A stretch of 11,850 bases of DNA, from positions 3,773 through 15,622 of the forward strand of contig UZAN01054317.1 in the NCBI GenBank assembly GCA_900618425.1. The letters are read 5' to 3'. The position numbers were made by a program, and so were the translations under genes. The notes below the pieces were generated by a model. It saw nothing but the letters and a program-made list of their open reading frames with translations, did not search any database and had not been told where the DNA came from. This document shows, one piece after another, positions 1-7,072 of this stretch. Every line of letters begins with the position of its first letter. The first letter of the stretch is position 1. Origin of the DNA: Echinostoma caproni (Eukaryota > Platyhelminthes > Trematoda > Plagiorchiida > Echinostomatidae).

Positions 1-1320
1 TATTTCATTGGTGTCCGTAGTTCGGATTGGAGCCAATCCAATTCTGAATATTACAGTACGCGTTCTCGTATTCCAATATATATACAATACAATTCCAATT
101 AGTACACCAGTCGAAGTCCCGCGAGGATTACGGTTACCGGTTCCCATCACTTTACAGTAGGTTCTTGTGACTGTGGAGCTTTCCCCGTCTGCTGTTCATC
201 ACACTAAGATATGTAATGAGAAACAAAGCTACTCAGTCTAGCAGAATTCCCACACGTATGTTTATCGTGAGGATATGCTAGTAACCAATGTGACACAGAC
301 AATACGTGAATATCCCACAGCATGTTACCAGACTCCATCAGAAAAACTGGATCAAAAGCAAGTGCTTCTAAAAAAGGTACCGAACCATACCATACATAGT
401 TACATTTGTCAGATATTAAAATTTTATCAATTATAACACATTGTATTTTTATTCCGCTTAGTAATACATATTCTGTAACCTATGAGAAAAAATTAATCTT
501 CATTTAAAAAAAAAAAAAAGAATCTGTTATTTGATTTCAGCCCCCGTATTCCACCAACAATTTCCTGGTATTTAGCATAATAAATAAAACGAAATAACAA
601 TAGACAAAATGTATATGATCGTGTTGAGCATAGCGTCGAAGCTACTCATCACTGAGGAGAGAATGTACAATGGAGGATAAGGGGTTGAGGTCAATCAATC
701 TCCTGTTTTATGTCACACCCCTCCGGAATTGGAAAACCGGGGTGAATTCCAGGAACTGCGGTATAACATGTTAGTCAGTAGTAAATGCTACTAAGTAGTA
801 TAAAAAATTGGCCGGGAGTTTTGTGACAAAATAAACCGGATCGAGAAAAAGTACGCTACGTCTCCCAAATGTTTATAAGTATGTACTGTTTATTCTTAAC
901 GGAATTTAAGTATACCATCCTGCGTATTCTTCATGTGTCGAAGATATTCAATTTTAATTTTTAGATGCCCTCTGTCTAATTTTAGTACATTGCATCCGGT
1001 TTTCAGCTCTTTTTAAATTTCAAGTGTCTGGTTATCCCGAAACTGTTTATGTCTCATCAGGGGATTTTTTTCTAATCAACCTAACGCATATTAATATCTT
1101 GGTTCGAAACGAGTTCATCTAATGACTAATGACCACAAAGGTTTTAAACACAGTTAGTTATAGTCACAGTGATCCTCTGGTGGCTGCATCATCAGATGAT
1201 TCAATGTGGGTTTGAACCCAGCGTTTAAGAAAGTATTGATCAGTACGTTCGATTGCACAGACACTCAAGTTTTCTCGACTAGGTGCATTCCCATGAGGAT
1301 GTTCATTTAGGGATTTCATG
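1..1320. other. No gene recognised (1-1320)
   Basis: Reading both strands I find no protein family, RNA gene or long open frame here. The stretch is AT-rich with many stops in all frames. A 14-base A tract lies at 506-519. A tRNA B-box-like string (GGGTTCAAACCCA on the minus strand, about 1204-1217) follows a near-palindromic ATCATCAGATGAT at about 1188-1200. That suggests an old SINE-like repeat, but there is no convincing A box. The C-terminal half of the neighbouring minus-strand transposase would be expected below 1321 and is not recognisable. Confidence 0.5.
506..519 (+). repeat. Poly-A tract
   Basis: Fourteen consecutive A residues. This could be the tail of a retroposed sequence ending here or simple-sequence DNA. 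No target duplication or retroelement body was identified next to it. Confidence 0.7.
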
Positions 1321-1655
1321 CTAATTTTCGATCAAAGATAAAACATTCCATTCACACTCTGGTCCATTGGTTGTTTCTTGGATCCAGAAACTGTTTTTCC
1401 TTCGAAACTTCATGTTATTCTCTGGGCGTTTCTTGTAATACAAAGCTGCTTGATTTGCACTGAAAATATCACAGCCAGCATATCCATGAATCAACTGCGG
1501 TAACCCCGCTCGAAACTCGTCCACTGCATCACGTGATCTCCACGAACCTAAAAAGTAATGCACACGAGCAGTTACTTGTCTCCTCGTAGGATTGAATGCA
1601 TCTGTCTGACAAACAGCGAAACCAACCATTGGAAGCCCTAAATTCTCGAACCACG
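1321..1655 (-). pseudogene. Tigger/pogo-type DDE transposase remnant
   Basis: This is a fragment of a DNA transposase of the Tc1/mariner superfamily, pogo/Tigger branch, which cuts and pastes its element through a DDE nuclease. The minus strand is open from 1629 to 1321 (102 codons). It contains DEFRAGLPQLI, then a segment reading DIFSANQAALYYKK. The latter aligns by eye with the family signature in which 'D-I-F-N-A-D-E-T-x-L-F/Y-Y-K' surrounds the first catalytic Asp. Just upstream, in another frame (about 1620-1646), is FRASNGWF, resembling the end of the CENP-B-type DNA-binding domain of Tigger proteins. A frameshift therefore separates DNA-binding and catalytic parts. The catalytic Asp codon (1453-1455) reads Asn and the next Glu reads Gln. 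The later DDE residues are missing, so the copy is dead. Identification is by motif memory and is moderate. Confidence 0.58.
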
Positions 1656-2796
1656 GTCAACGACCAAGTGAGTAGGTTTCAGGAACTGCGACATATTTCG
1701 AGGGAGGATATTGCATAGTCAAAAACTACGTTATTAGGCGTACAGTTGGTTTGGGTTTTCCAAAAAGTGGGAAGATATGGGAAAATGCCACCTCTCAGGG
1801 ATGCGACTTAGCACGAGGTTGACTGTATTTATAGAAAAATCCTTATTCTATGTCATAACTGAAGAAAATGGATCATTCCTCATTTCCGCTAAACCAATAA
1901 TGATCTCCTATATGGTATGCATCAGCGCACCAGTAATTGTTGGTGCATCGGGAATCTTGTGAAGTTTTCTTCCGAACTATGAAGTTCGCCAAACTAAGCC
2001 AACTGTGATCACATGCTTCTATTTGAAGATCTTCAGTACCCGCTTGTCCTGACGGCTGATCTGTTGAGCACATTGAATTGCTCACTGCTTTTGTGTAGTT
2101 TAGGGAACTTTATCCCACGCAGTTACCGCCACATAACGATAATTTTCATTGAAAAGAAGAAAGCAAAATAAGCGTCTGAAATAAGATATCATATTGGGGT
2201 TTGTGAGCACTACACGGTGTGGTGGGTTAGTGGAGTGATCAGGTCCATCAAAAAACAGTTCGATCATTTCACACCGAGTGGAGTCAAACCACGTGGTGTT
2301 GATATGACACCGTGGCATTTCGCCACCCCAATCCCCAAGGTTGCAGTTGGCAATCTGAAGGGATTAAAAGCTGTATTTTGGCCAAAGCTGAAACGATCGC
2401 CTGACATTCGGAAGAACGCTCGTTTGTTCATCTGCAACATCACACGGGACACACCAGTAGTCATCTCCCCCCCCCATCGATCCGAAGCAATGCGTATCTG
2501 CGACGATGACCAAAGTGTTAGTGAGAAATCTCTGGGTGCGGGACTGAAATGCCAATTGGTCTACGCATTTTTGCCCCACCAAGCCCTGATTAAAAGAAGA
2601 AAGGAATACTTGAGCAAGGAGATAAATCACTGAAAACGGAGGACGGTTACTACCATTTTCCATACAATATCTTTTTCATTTATTCCCGTTTCATTTCACT
2701 GCCCACCAAACTTTTTCAACATAATTGTTCTTTTAGATTATTATATATGTACATTTATATACATAATCATTTGGGCAGAAAAAAAACACGCAAAAC
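1656..2796. other. Unassigned stretch with one longish open frame (2217-2633 +)
   Basis: The plus strand is open for 138 codons at 2217-2633, but its first in-frame codon is GTG and the first ATG is near 2302. Overlapping minus-strand frames are open for similar lengths (2264-2464 and 2364-2663), so coding is not established on either strand. I recognise no domain. It contains a 9-base C run (2467-2475), which would slip easily and argues against conserved coding, and a perfect 10-base palindrome ACCACGTGGT (2288-2297). Residues 1-135 do not resemble the N-terminal part of the PLE that follows, so I did not join them. The last 140 bases before 2797 are AT-rich (TATATA stretches near 2740-2770). 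Confidence 0.3.
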
Positions 2797-3652
2797 ATGA
2801 TGAATAAATCACTCCATTCTGTAACCAAGAGAGAGAGAGATTCTACCATATTAGGAAAACTCAAACAAAAGGGCTTTGGAGACACCGCCACTTTTGAACG
2901 GATTTGTCTAACAGGGACTAGGATTGCACGGTTGTATGGGTTGCCCAAAGTACATAAGAGTGGAGTTCCCTTCATGGACATGTGCAACTGTTCTTACCAT
3001 GCGGCAGCCAAATGATTGGCTCGTCTTCTGGAACATTAACTCAGCATAGCCTTAAGGATACAACGGGTCGCATTGACGCCTTGAGTGGCTTAAACATCAA
3101 AGGTCGCCACATGTTTTCATATCTCTGTTCACGAATGTTCCGATAGAGGCAAAACAATTGATTATTTGTGTACCTATGTCGGAAGTAACGGGATTACCTT
3201 AGGCCTGACGACAGATGACCTGAAACAATTGTTATTCTTCTGCACTCACAATGTGCAACTCAAGTTCAATGAGGAAATCTATCGCCAGAAGTATGGTGTA
3301 GCAATGGGGGCCCCGCCTTGGCCCTTGTTTGCCAATGTTTTCATGTCTGAAATAAAAAACGGTCTACTTAAAACACACATCGAATAATGCGTACTGTACA
3401 AACGTTACGTGTGCGTGGTCGATTCTACAACGGACTGCCAACATATACTAGATCATTTCAATTCTGCGCATCGGAATTTGAAATTCACGATTGAAAATGA
3501 AGCAAACACTCAAATAGCATATTTAGATGTTTGCCTAACTCCTAGTGATGACACGTCTATCAGGCGGTCAGTACACAGGAAGGCAACTAGGAATGGGCAG
3601 TACATTCAGTTCCGTAGCTTTGTACTAATCAGCATGAAGAAGAATCTCATAT
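2797..3652 (+). pseudogene. PLE reverse transcriptase domain, degraded
   Basis: This is the polymerase half of the PLE. It shifts frame several times: 2797-3015 is open through the LYGLPKVHK block to a TGA just after HAAAK; 3022-3110 reads LARLLEH then, in another frame, the HSLKD and LNIKGRHMFS segments; 3122-3148 gives SLFTNVPIE; 3166-3660 carries the rest, with an in-frame TAA at 3385-3387. Two catalytic motifs are damaged by deletions. Between MFS (ending 3119) and SLFTN (starting 3122) only two bases remain where the family has about four residues including the motif A Asp. At 3397-3423 the sequence reads YKRYV then directly CVVD, so the two Asp of YVDD and about two following residues are absent without frame change. 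It cannot encode an active polymerase. A short (GA)n tract occurs near 2828-2839 within coding. Confidence 0.88.
3645..3652 (+). repeat. Left copy of 8-bp target site duplication (TCTCATAT)
   Basis: TCTCATAT here is repeated exactly at 3933-3940, on the two sides of the palindromic insert. Both copies sit in the same reading frame of the PLE (CTC ATA T..), which is what an insertion into that ORF would give. Confidence 0.82.
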
Positions 3653-3694
3653 TATTTTAGGCGTGGTGGAAATGTTTATGATAACCAACAAAGA

Positions 3695-3740
3695 GCACTG
3701 GACAGCTGTTTCATCCTGCTTGGAACTCGTCAGCAGTGTG
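3695..3740 (-). ncRNA. Hammerhead ribozyme, apparently intact core
   Basis: This would be a self-cleaving RNA that cuts its own backbone 3' of the GUC triplet. On the minus strand, in order: CACTG (stem I 5' strand, 3738-3734), CTGACGA (3733-3727, matches core CUGANGA), stem II of GTTC and GGAT around CAAGCA, GAAAC (3712-3708, core GAAA), a two-base-pair stem III with AGCT loop, GTC (3703-3701), and CAGTG (3700-3696) pairing with CACTG to close stem I over five base pairs. Stem II has two wobble pairs. The very short stem III resembles the minimal hammerheads described in Penelope-like and retrozyme elements, which often need dimerisation for good activity. All invariant core bases I can check are present. 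Confidence 0.75.
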
Positions 3741-3762
3741 CAAACTTTTTGTGTCCTTTTCA

Positions 3763-3773
3763 GGACTCGAACC
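3763..3773 (-). promoter_or_regulatory. Pol III B-box-like motif, left arm
   Basis: On the minus strand this reads GGTTCGAGTCC, an exact match to the tRNA B-box consensus GGTTCRANNCC. It lies about 30 bases upstream of the minus-strand hammerhead, so a pol III transcript starting near the centre of the palindrome would run through the ribozyme. No A box is seen for this arm. Confidence 0.55.
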
Positions 3774-3797
3774 GCAATTTTTCGGGCTGGGACCGTG

Positions 3798-3832
3798 TAG
3801 CTCAAGGGACCGAAAAATCGCGGTTCGAGTCC
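3798..3832 (+). promoter_or_regulatory. Pol III A-box-like and B-box-like motifs, right arm
   Basis: TAGCTCAAGGG (3798-3808) fits a loose A box and GGTTCGAGTCC (3822-3832) an exact B box. Only 13 bases separate them, shorter than in tRNA genes, so this may be a SINE head that has lost its middle rather than a working promoter. The A-box-like part lies in the spacer between the two palindrome arms. Confidence 0.5.
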
Positions 3833-3853
3833 TGATAGGGATGCAAAAGGTTG

Positions 3854-3894
3854 CACACTGCTGACGAGTTCCAAGCAGGACAGAACAGCTGTCC
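3854..3894 (+). ncRNA. Hammerhead ribozyme remnant, damaged core
   Basis: This is the plus-strand counterpart of the minus-strand ribozyme: CACTG, CTGACGA (3861-3867), stem II GTTC/GGAC around CAAGCA, then AGAAC (3882-3886) where the core needs GAAAC, and GTC at 3891-3893. The bases after GTC are CAAAAC rather than CAGTG, so stem I cannot close. Two separate defects, one in the catalytic core and one in stem I, predict loss of activity. Confidence 0.7.
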
Positions 3895-3932
3895 AAAACG
3901 GAATGGGCTAATCCAAACATTCATCATCTAAG

Positions 3933-3940
3933 TCTCATAT
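3933..3940 (+). repeat. Right copy of 8-bp target site duplication (TCTCATAT)
   Basis: Identical to 3645-3652. The PLE frame picks up here: CTC ATA TCC and on into the RARRTCT block, the same phase as on the left side. The distance between the two copies is 288 bases, a multiple of three. Confidence 0.82.
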
Positions 3941-4611
3941 CCTGTTTGGCCAATAGAGCTAGAAGAACTTGCACGAATGACAAGCTCGTTGGTGAACTCC
4001 AAAATGTGCGGAATATATTTATTCAGAATGGATATCCAGAGCGCTTGGTGGAATCTGTGATGCAACGTCAAGAGGCGTTTCTCAAGAGGGTAATTGCTGA
4101 AAAGACGCCTGTGTACATTTCTTTACCATTTAAAGGTGACACCTTGGCCAAGATTGTACATAGAAGGTTATCAAATGCCATCAACAAAGCGTTCAACGCG
4201 ACTAAGCTCCAAACTCGATTCATATCTAGCCCGTTGGTGTATTTACGGTTGAAGGATAGAGTGCCCGATTCTGCTGCCTCTTTCTGCATTTATTCTTCAC
4301 TTGTTCCTGTGGAGCAAAGTATGCTGACCGCACGGCCAGGCGTCTGTCCGAGCGCGCCCATGAGCATTACCCTTTGTGGTTTCGAACTTGAGCAATTGAG
4401 ACAATCACAAGTGCGGTCGTGTCGCACCTTGTCAACATTAATTGTAAACGTGACCGAAGCGTTCCGAACTCTGTATAGAGTTAAAACGGGACGGTCTATA
4501 AACACGTGCGGCTTAGCATTCTAGCCAAATTGGAGGCAGTTTCCATCCGTTTTTACAACCCCCCTGCTGTGCGCTCAGAAACAATTTGTGCAAGCACTCA
4601 AGCTCCCATGA
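3933..4611 (+). pseudogene. PLE C-terminal region with GIY-YIG endonuclease, degraded
   Basis: This is the continuation of the PLE after the nested insert. The first segment (to about 4285) is open and includes RARRTCT, NGYPE, VYISLPFKGD, RRLSNAI and LKDRVPDS, the linker between polymerase and endonuclease. A one-base frameshift near 4285-4295 moves the endonuclease into another frame: from 4296 it reads FTCSCGAKY, then ADRTARRLSERAHEHYP. The C-x-C pair and the R and EH residues fit PLE GIY-YIG domains, but the YVG/YIG motif is changed to YAD. A TGA follows after WFRT, and the frame changes again before the conserved tail QKQFVQAL and its stop at 4609-4611. GIY-YIG nucleases nick target DNA to prime reverse transcription; this one is unlikely to work. 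Confidence 0.85.
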
Positions 4612-5119
4612 CCGGATTGCTGACAATTGACNATTGACCTGTCATGAAACATCAGAAAAAATGATAACTCGGAACCAATTATAAAATAAACTATTGAATA
4701 CTTTAATTACTTTCCCTTTTTTCCTTGTAAATCCTTTTTTGTTACTAACCATATTTATTGTGTTGTAATAGCATGATTAAGACACACGAAAAACGAGCTT
4801 GTTTGCAAATTTGTGTTCTCATTAAGAGAGAGATTCCTATGATATAAGCAATCCGATTTCACTGATCTCCCCTCCCATATTCTCAAATACCAGAATTGAC
4901 GGTTGGAAGCGCTTCAACTCCTACATTTCGTTTGCTTTGTTCTACAGTCTAGTGGCTTNATGCACAATGGGAATCACTAATCCATTATGTCTCTGGTGCA
5001 CTTCGTCAAAGATGTAACAACCTCAGGAGGCACACAACAAATGGCGTACGTGATATTCACTCTGTTCGGATAATGTCTATCATCACCACCATCACCGGAA
5101 TGCAATCTATTGCGGTCAT
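4612..5119. other. AT-rich stretch, no gene seen
   Basis: Possibly includes the 3' untranslated end of the PLE, but no terminal repeat or duplication marks its boundary. An N at 4632 falls in a small direct repeat (ATTGAC N ATTGAC) and another N is at 4959. No RNA gene or domain is recognised. A minus-strand frame at 4977-5180 is open but featureless. Confidence 0.45.
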
Positions 5120-5455
5120 GTGACAACGACGCGGATAACCGACCTATCAATCGATATTCGTTGTCGTGAACACCGATCAAATCGCGTCGCCATCACGCAC
5201 ATTTGCACTTGTATTGTTTATACGGACTTATGTCCATGCAAAGGTCAACGTGATTGTTCCGAGATTTTAAATGACGTTTCCAGTCAAAATGAAAAACAAA
5301 TCCCTGGCGATTTTACTATCTGGGCCCAAAAAATACAATTAAAGATCTTACTTTCTTTCAAACGAAGTAAAACGGCGGAAAGTGTAGTCACGTTTGAAGT
5401 TGACTGGAGTAAAATTGTGATCAGACGTGCAACATGCCGTGATAAAAGATGTTAG
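5120..5455 (+). other. Unassigned open frame, 111 codons
   Basis: The plus strand is open from 5120 to a TAG at 5453-5455. The first half is rich in Cys and basic residues (CREHRSNR, CTCIVYTDLCPCK). The second half looks more protein-like, with charged and hydrophobic residues mixed (TIWAQKIQLKILLSFKR, VTFEVDWSKIVIRR). I recognise no family. A CAAAG/GTC boundary near 5243 after a T-rich stretch could be a splice acceptor, which would make the second half a terminal exon, but no polyadenylation signal was found close by. Chance cannot be excluded at this length. Confidence 0.22.
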
Positions 5456-5549
5456 ATAATTCGGAATCCCGAAACAAGTCGGATTACGTGCAAGTCTCAT
5501 AAAACGAATTCAATAGGTCTGAATTATCTATTTGCCTCCAAAAGCCTCA

Positions 5550-6045
5550 GTATGGTCGGGGGTGATTGCCTAGGGTTGCGGCCGGTTACCCTCCCCTTGC
5601 ACCTGGCACGAAATGCTCCCATACGACCAAGCGTCTCAAATAGCCTCTGCTGAAGAAGCCCTAGTCACTGCCTTCTCTTCGAGGAGGTGTTTTCCCACCA
5701 AGGTGAGAGGAAGAAATGCTGATATCCGGGGCTACAACCGGTTGGTGGACCACTAGTAGTTCACCTAGGGGAGTTGACCAAAAACTCTAATTCAAAACCA
5801 ACCAACAGGAGGCGTACAAACCACACATACCTTCCTGGTTGTGGCAATGGTCACCGACTCCATTGGGCATCAAAGTAAATCGGGCACTTTGGACGTTTGA
5901 CTCCCAATGGATTGCGGTTTTCACACACCCCGCCCCGCTGCCTGGCGCTTTAGGCTTTGGCTAGCCGAAGGCTCCAGGAGTGGATTCCTCAAGACAATTC
6001 ACCTATCTTGGCCTGGGCAACCTGGCAATATACTCATACAAATCA
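5550..6045. repeat. GC-richer block, probably retroelement-derived
   Basis: Base composition shifts visibly here, with GGTCGGGGGTGATTGCC, GCGGCCGGTTACCCTCCCC and CACCCCGCCCCGCTGCCTGG, against AT-rich flanks. All frames carry stops. It gives the impression of the untranslated leader of a trematode RTE-type LINE, but I can support that only from memory of similar text, and no reverse transcriptase follows. The edges are approximate. Confidence 0.35.
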
Positions 6046-6124
6046 TGAGACTTGTTCTTGTTTTATAACGATGATTGTATCATGCTTTGTTTGGCACACA
6101 GTCTGGGCTCAGACATATGTGACA

Positions 6125-6141
6125 ATATATATATATATATA
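6125..6141 (+). repeat. (AT)n microsatellite
   Basis: About eight uninterrupted AT units at 6125-6141. The surrounding 200 bases hold no recognisable gene. Confidence 0.9.
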
Positions 6142-6536
6142 GTTTTGTATTCAAAGCGCAGAGGTGTAAATAAATTCAAATGTATACACACCTTAATTCG
6201 TGGCGTTCCCCAGGGCAATTCACCTAACATAGAAATGTCCAACGACGTGATTGAGGATTGCAAGCAAGGGCTCAATGGGCAAGCGAAGGAGGTTACAACT
6301 CCGTGACGAGAAACAAAGATCGATGAAAGATCAAAGGCCCACGCGGTCTATTCAATGATTCGATCGACAGCTCTCATTGTACCAAGTAGCATTCAATCAG
6401 AGTCCACCACGGGCAGTTCGAGTTAAGTGTTCGTGTGTGTTTTGAGATCAATAAATGAGGTGAATAGCAGATCGGGAACAACAGAGACTGGGAATATTGG
6501 GAAACAGGTACGTAGAGTAGGCGGTGTGCATGCATG

Positions 6537-6547
6537 GGTTCGAATCT
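6537..6547 (+). promoter_or_regulatory. tRNA B-box-like motif, possible SINE remnant
   Basis: GGTTCGAATCT resembles the T-loop/B box of tRNA-derived SINEs and is followed by CGCCGAGGC. An A box is not clear in the 60 bases upstream. It may be the head of an eroded SINE. The rest of 6145-6750 shows no gene. Confidence 0.35.
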
Positions 6548-6750
6548 CGCCGAGGCTAGTGAACTTTCACAATTCCAACATAACCCTTCAATCTAGCAAA
6601 CAGCAAATGGAACAAGTAAAACAGATTCAACAGACGTGATGCGAGATTTCGAGATTATTTTCATAACTGCTATTAGCATCCTGCTCATCTCGAATGCCCG
6701 GGGTGGTAACTGATCAAAAAGCTGGAAAAGGAAATTTCAACAAATCTCTG

Positions 6751-7072
6751 TTTTATTGATGTGAGCTGACTATCCTTCGTCGCTGTCGAGCCAAATGAAC
6801 TGACTATCTCTGAAGACAACACCTGAACAAACACGAATTGGTTATTTAGTTCAGTCATGGTATGAACTGGTTGGCACATTGGTAACGTACATGCTTTTCA
6901 TGCGACGGATCCGGAGTTCAAATCCCGGACGGGACGGTGGATATGCACTATTAATGAACTCTGCTAAGAGTGAAACTCGAGTCTAGTGCTTCCGAGTGTA
7001 TGGTTGAATTGATGAACTGAGGATTGTACGTGAAGGTCAATTCCGAAGGATAGTCAGCTCAAATCAATAAAA
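6751..7072. mobile_element. 322-bp unit with 29-bp terminal inverted repeats and tRNA-like head
   Basis: The ends 6751-6779 and 7044-7072 are reverse complements at 28 of 29 positions (core GAGCTGACTATCCTTCG on the left). Between them lies a tRNA-like segment. The inverted repeats suggest a small non-autonomous DNA transposon (MITE) or a foldback made from two partial SINE copies. An imperfect direct copy of the left repeat core (GAACTGACTATCTCTG) occurs near 6798-6813. No clear target site duplication is seen: flanks read AAATCTCTG and AAATCAATT, sharing only AAATC. Confidence 0.6.
6867..6936 (+). repeat. tRNA-derived SINE head
   Basis: TGGCACATTGG (6872-6882) matches a pol III A box and GTTCAAATCC (6916-6925) a B box, at a spacing typical of tRNA genes. 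The T arm can form (CCGG at 6911-6914 with CCGG at 6925-6928), and CATG/CATG around CTTTT is a possible anticodon stem. There is no proper acceptor stem, so it is a tRNA-derived repeat head rather than a functional tRNA. The sequence after it (to 7043) could be the SINE body. Confidence 0.55.

Larger units (their letters stand above)
3653..3932. mobile_element. Foldback insert with paired hammerhead ribozyme / pol III-box units
   Basis: A 280-bp insertion inside the PLE ORF. Its core is two arms, 3700-3785 and 3810-3894, that are reverse complements with roughly ten differences over about 86 positions. They are separated by a 24-base spacer. Weaker similarity continues outward on both sides to the duplication (GGxTAAT...AAACATT-type blocks near 3905-3930 and, inverted, near 3665-3690). 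Each arm, read outward from the centre, has GGTTCGAGTCC (or its one-base variant context) matching a pol III B box, then CTGACGAG and the rest of a hammerhead ribozyme, then a tail. The layout is thus two head-to-head copies of one short unit. Such a B box plus hammerhead arrangement is known from schistosome Sm-alpha SINE-like repeats, and hammerheads are also known in PLE terminal repeats. Which of these families this belongs to cannot be settled from the window. Confidence 0.78.
2797..4611 (+). mobile_element. Penelope-like element (PLE) relic, GIY-YIG type
   Basis: PLEs are retrotransposons whose single ORF joins a telomerase-like reverse transcriptase to a C-terminal GIY-YIG endonuclease. 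Landmarks in order on the plus strand: LYGLPKVHK at 2932-2958; SLFTNVPIE at 3122-3148; the GVAMGxPxxPLxANVFM block at 3295-3345; the remains of the YVDD region at 3406-3423; FxDV-like AYLDV and SIRRSVHRKAT further on; RARRTCT and NGYPE after the nested insert; KDRVPDS near 4250; a C-x-C plus Y-x-x-RT-RRLSERAHEHYP endonuclease block at about 4296-4370; and QKQFVQAL at 4576-4599, next to the stop at 4609. The 5' part of the ORF was not found. Two other segments (3653-3932 and small deletions) disrupt it, so the copy is inactive. The family call is strong from the co-linear order of motifs. Confidence 0.9.

Noticed and set aside
3647..3920. Minus-strand open frames of 69 and 75 codons across the palindrome
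   Set aside because: They are translations of the ribozyme foldback and its flanks; the palindrome explains the open frames on both strands.
4068..4505. Minus-strand frames opposite the PLE C-terminal region
   Set aside because: They are antisense shadows of a segment with clear plus-strand PLE homology.
4620..4665. Hammerhead-like string after the PLE stop (CTGACAA ... GTCATGAAAC) with a following ATCA/TGAT hairpin
   Set aside because: The core reads CTGACAA rather than CTGANGA, the stem II loop contains an N, and no GTC follows at the required place.
6190..6235. RGVPQGNSPN, resembling the GVPQG block of reverse transcriptases
   Set aside because: No other RT motif occurs in any frame around it, and the residues after it do not fit.
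6867..6936. Functional tRNA gene
   Set aside because: A and B boxes are present, but the acceptor stem does not pair and the anticodon arm is irregular; better read as a tRNA-derived repeat.
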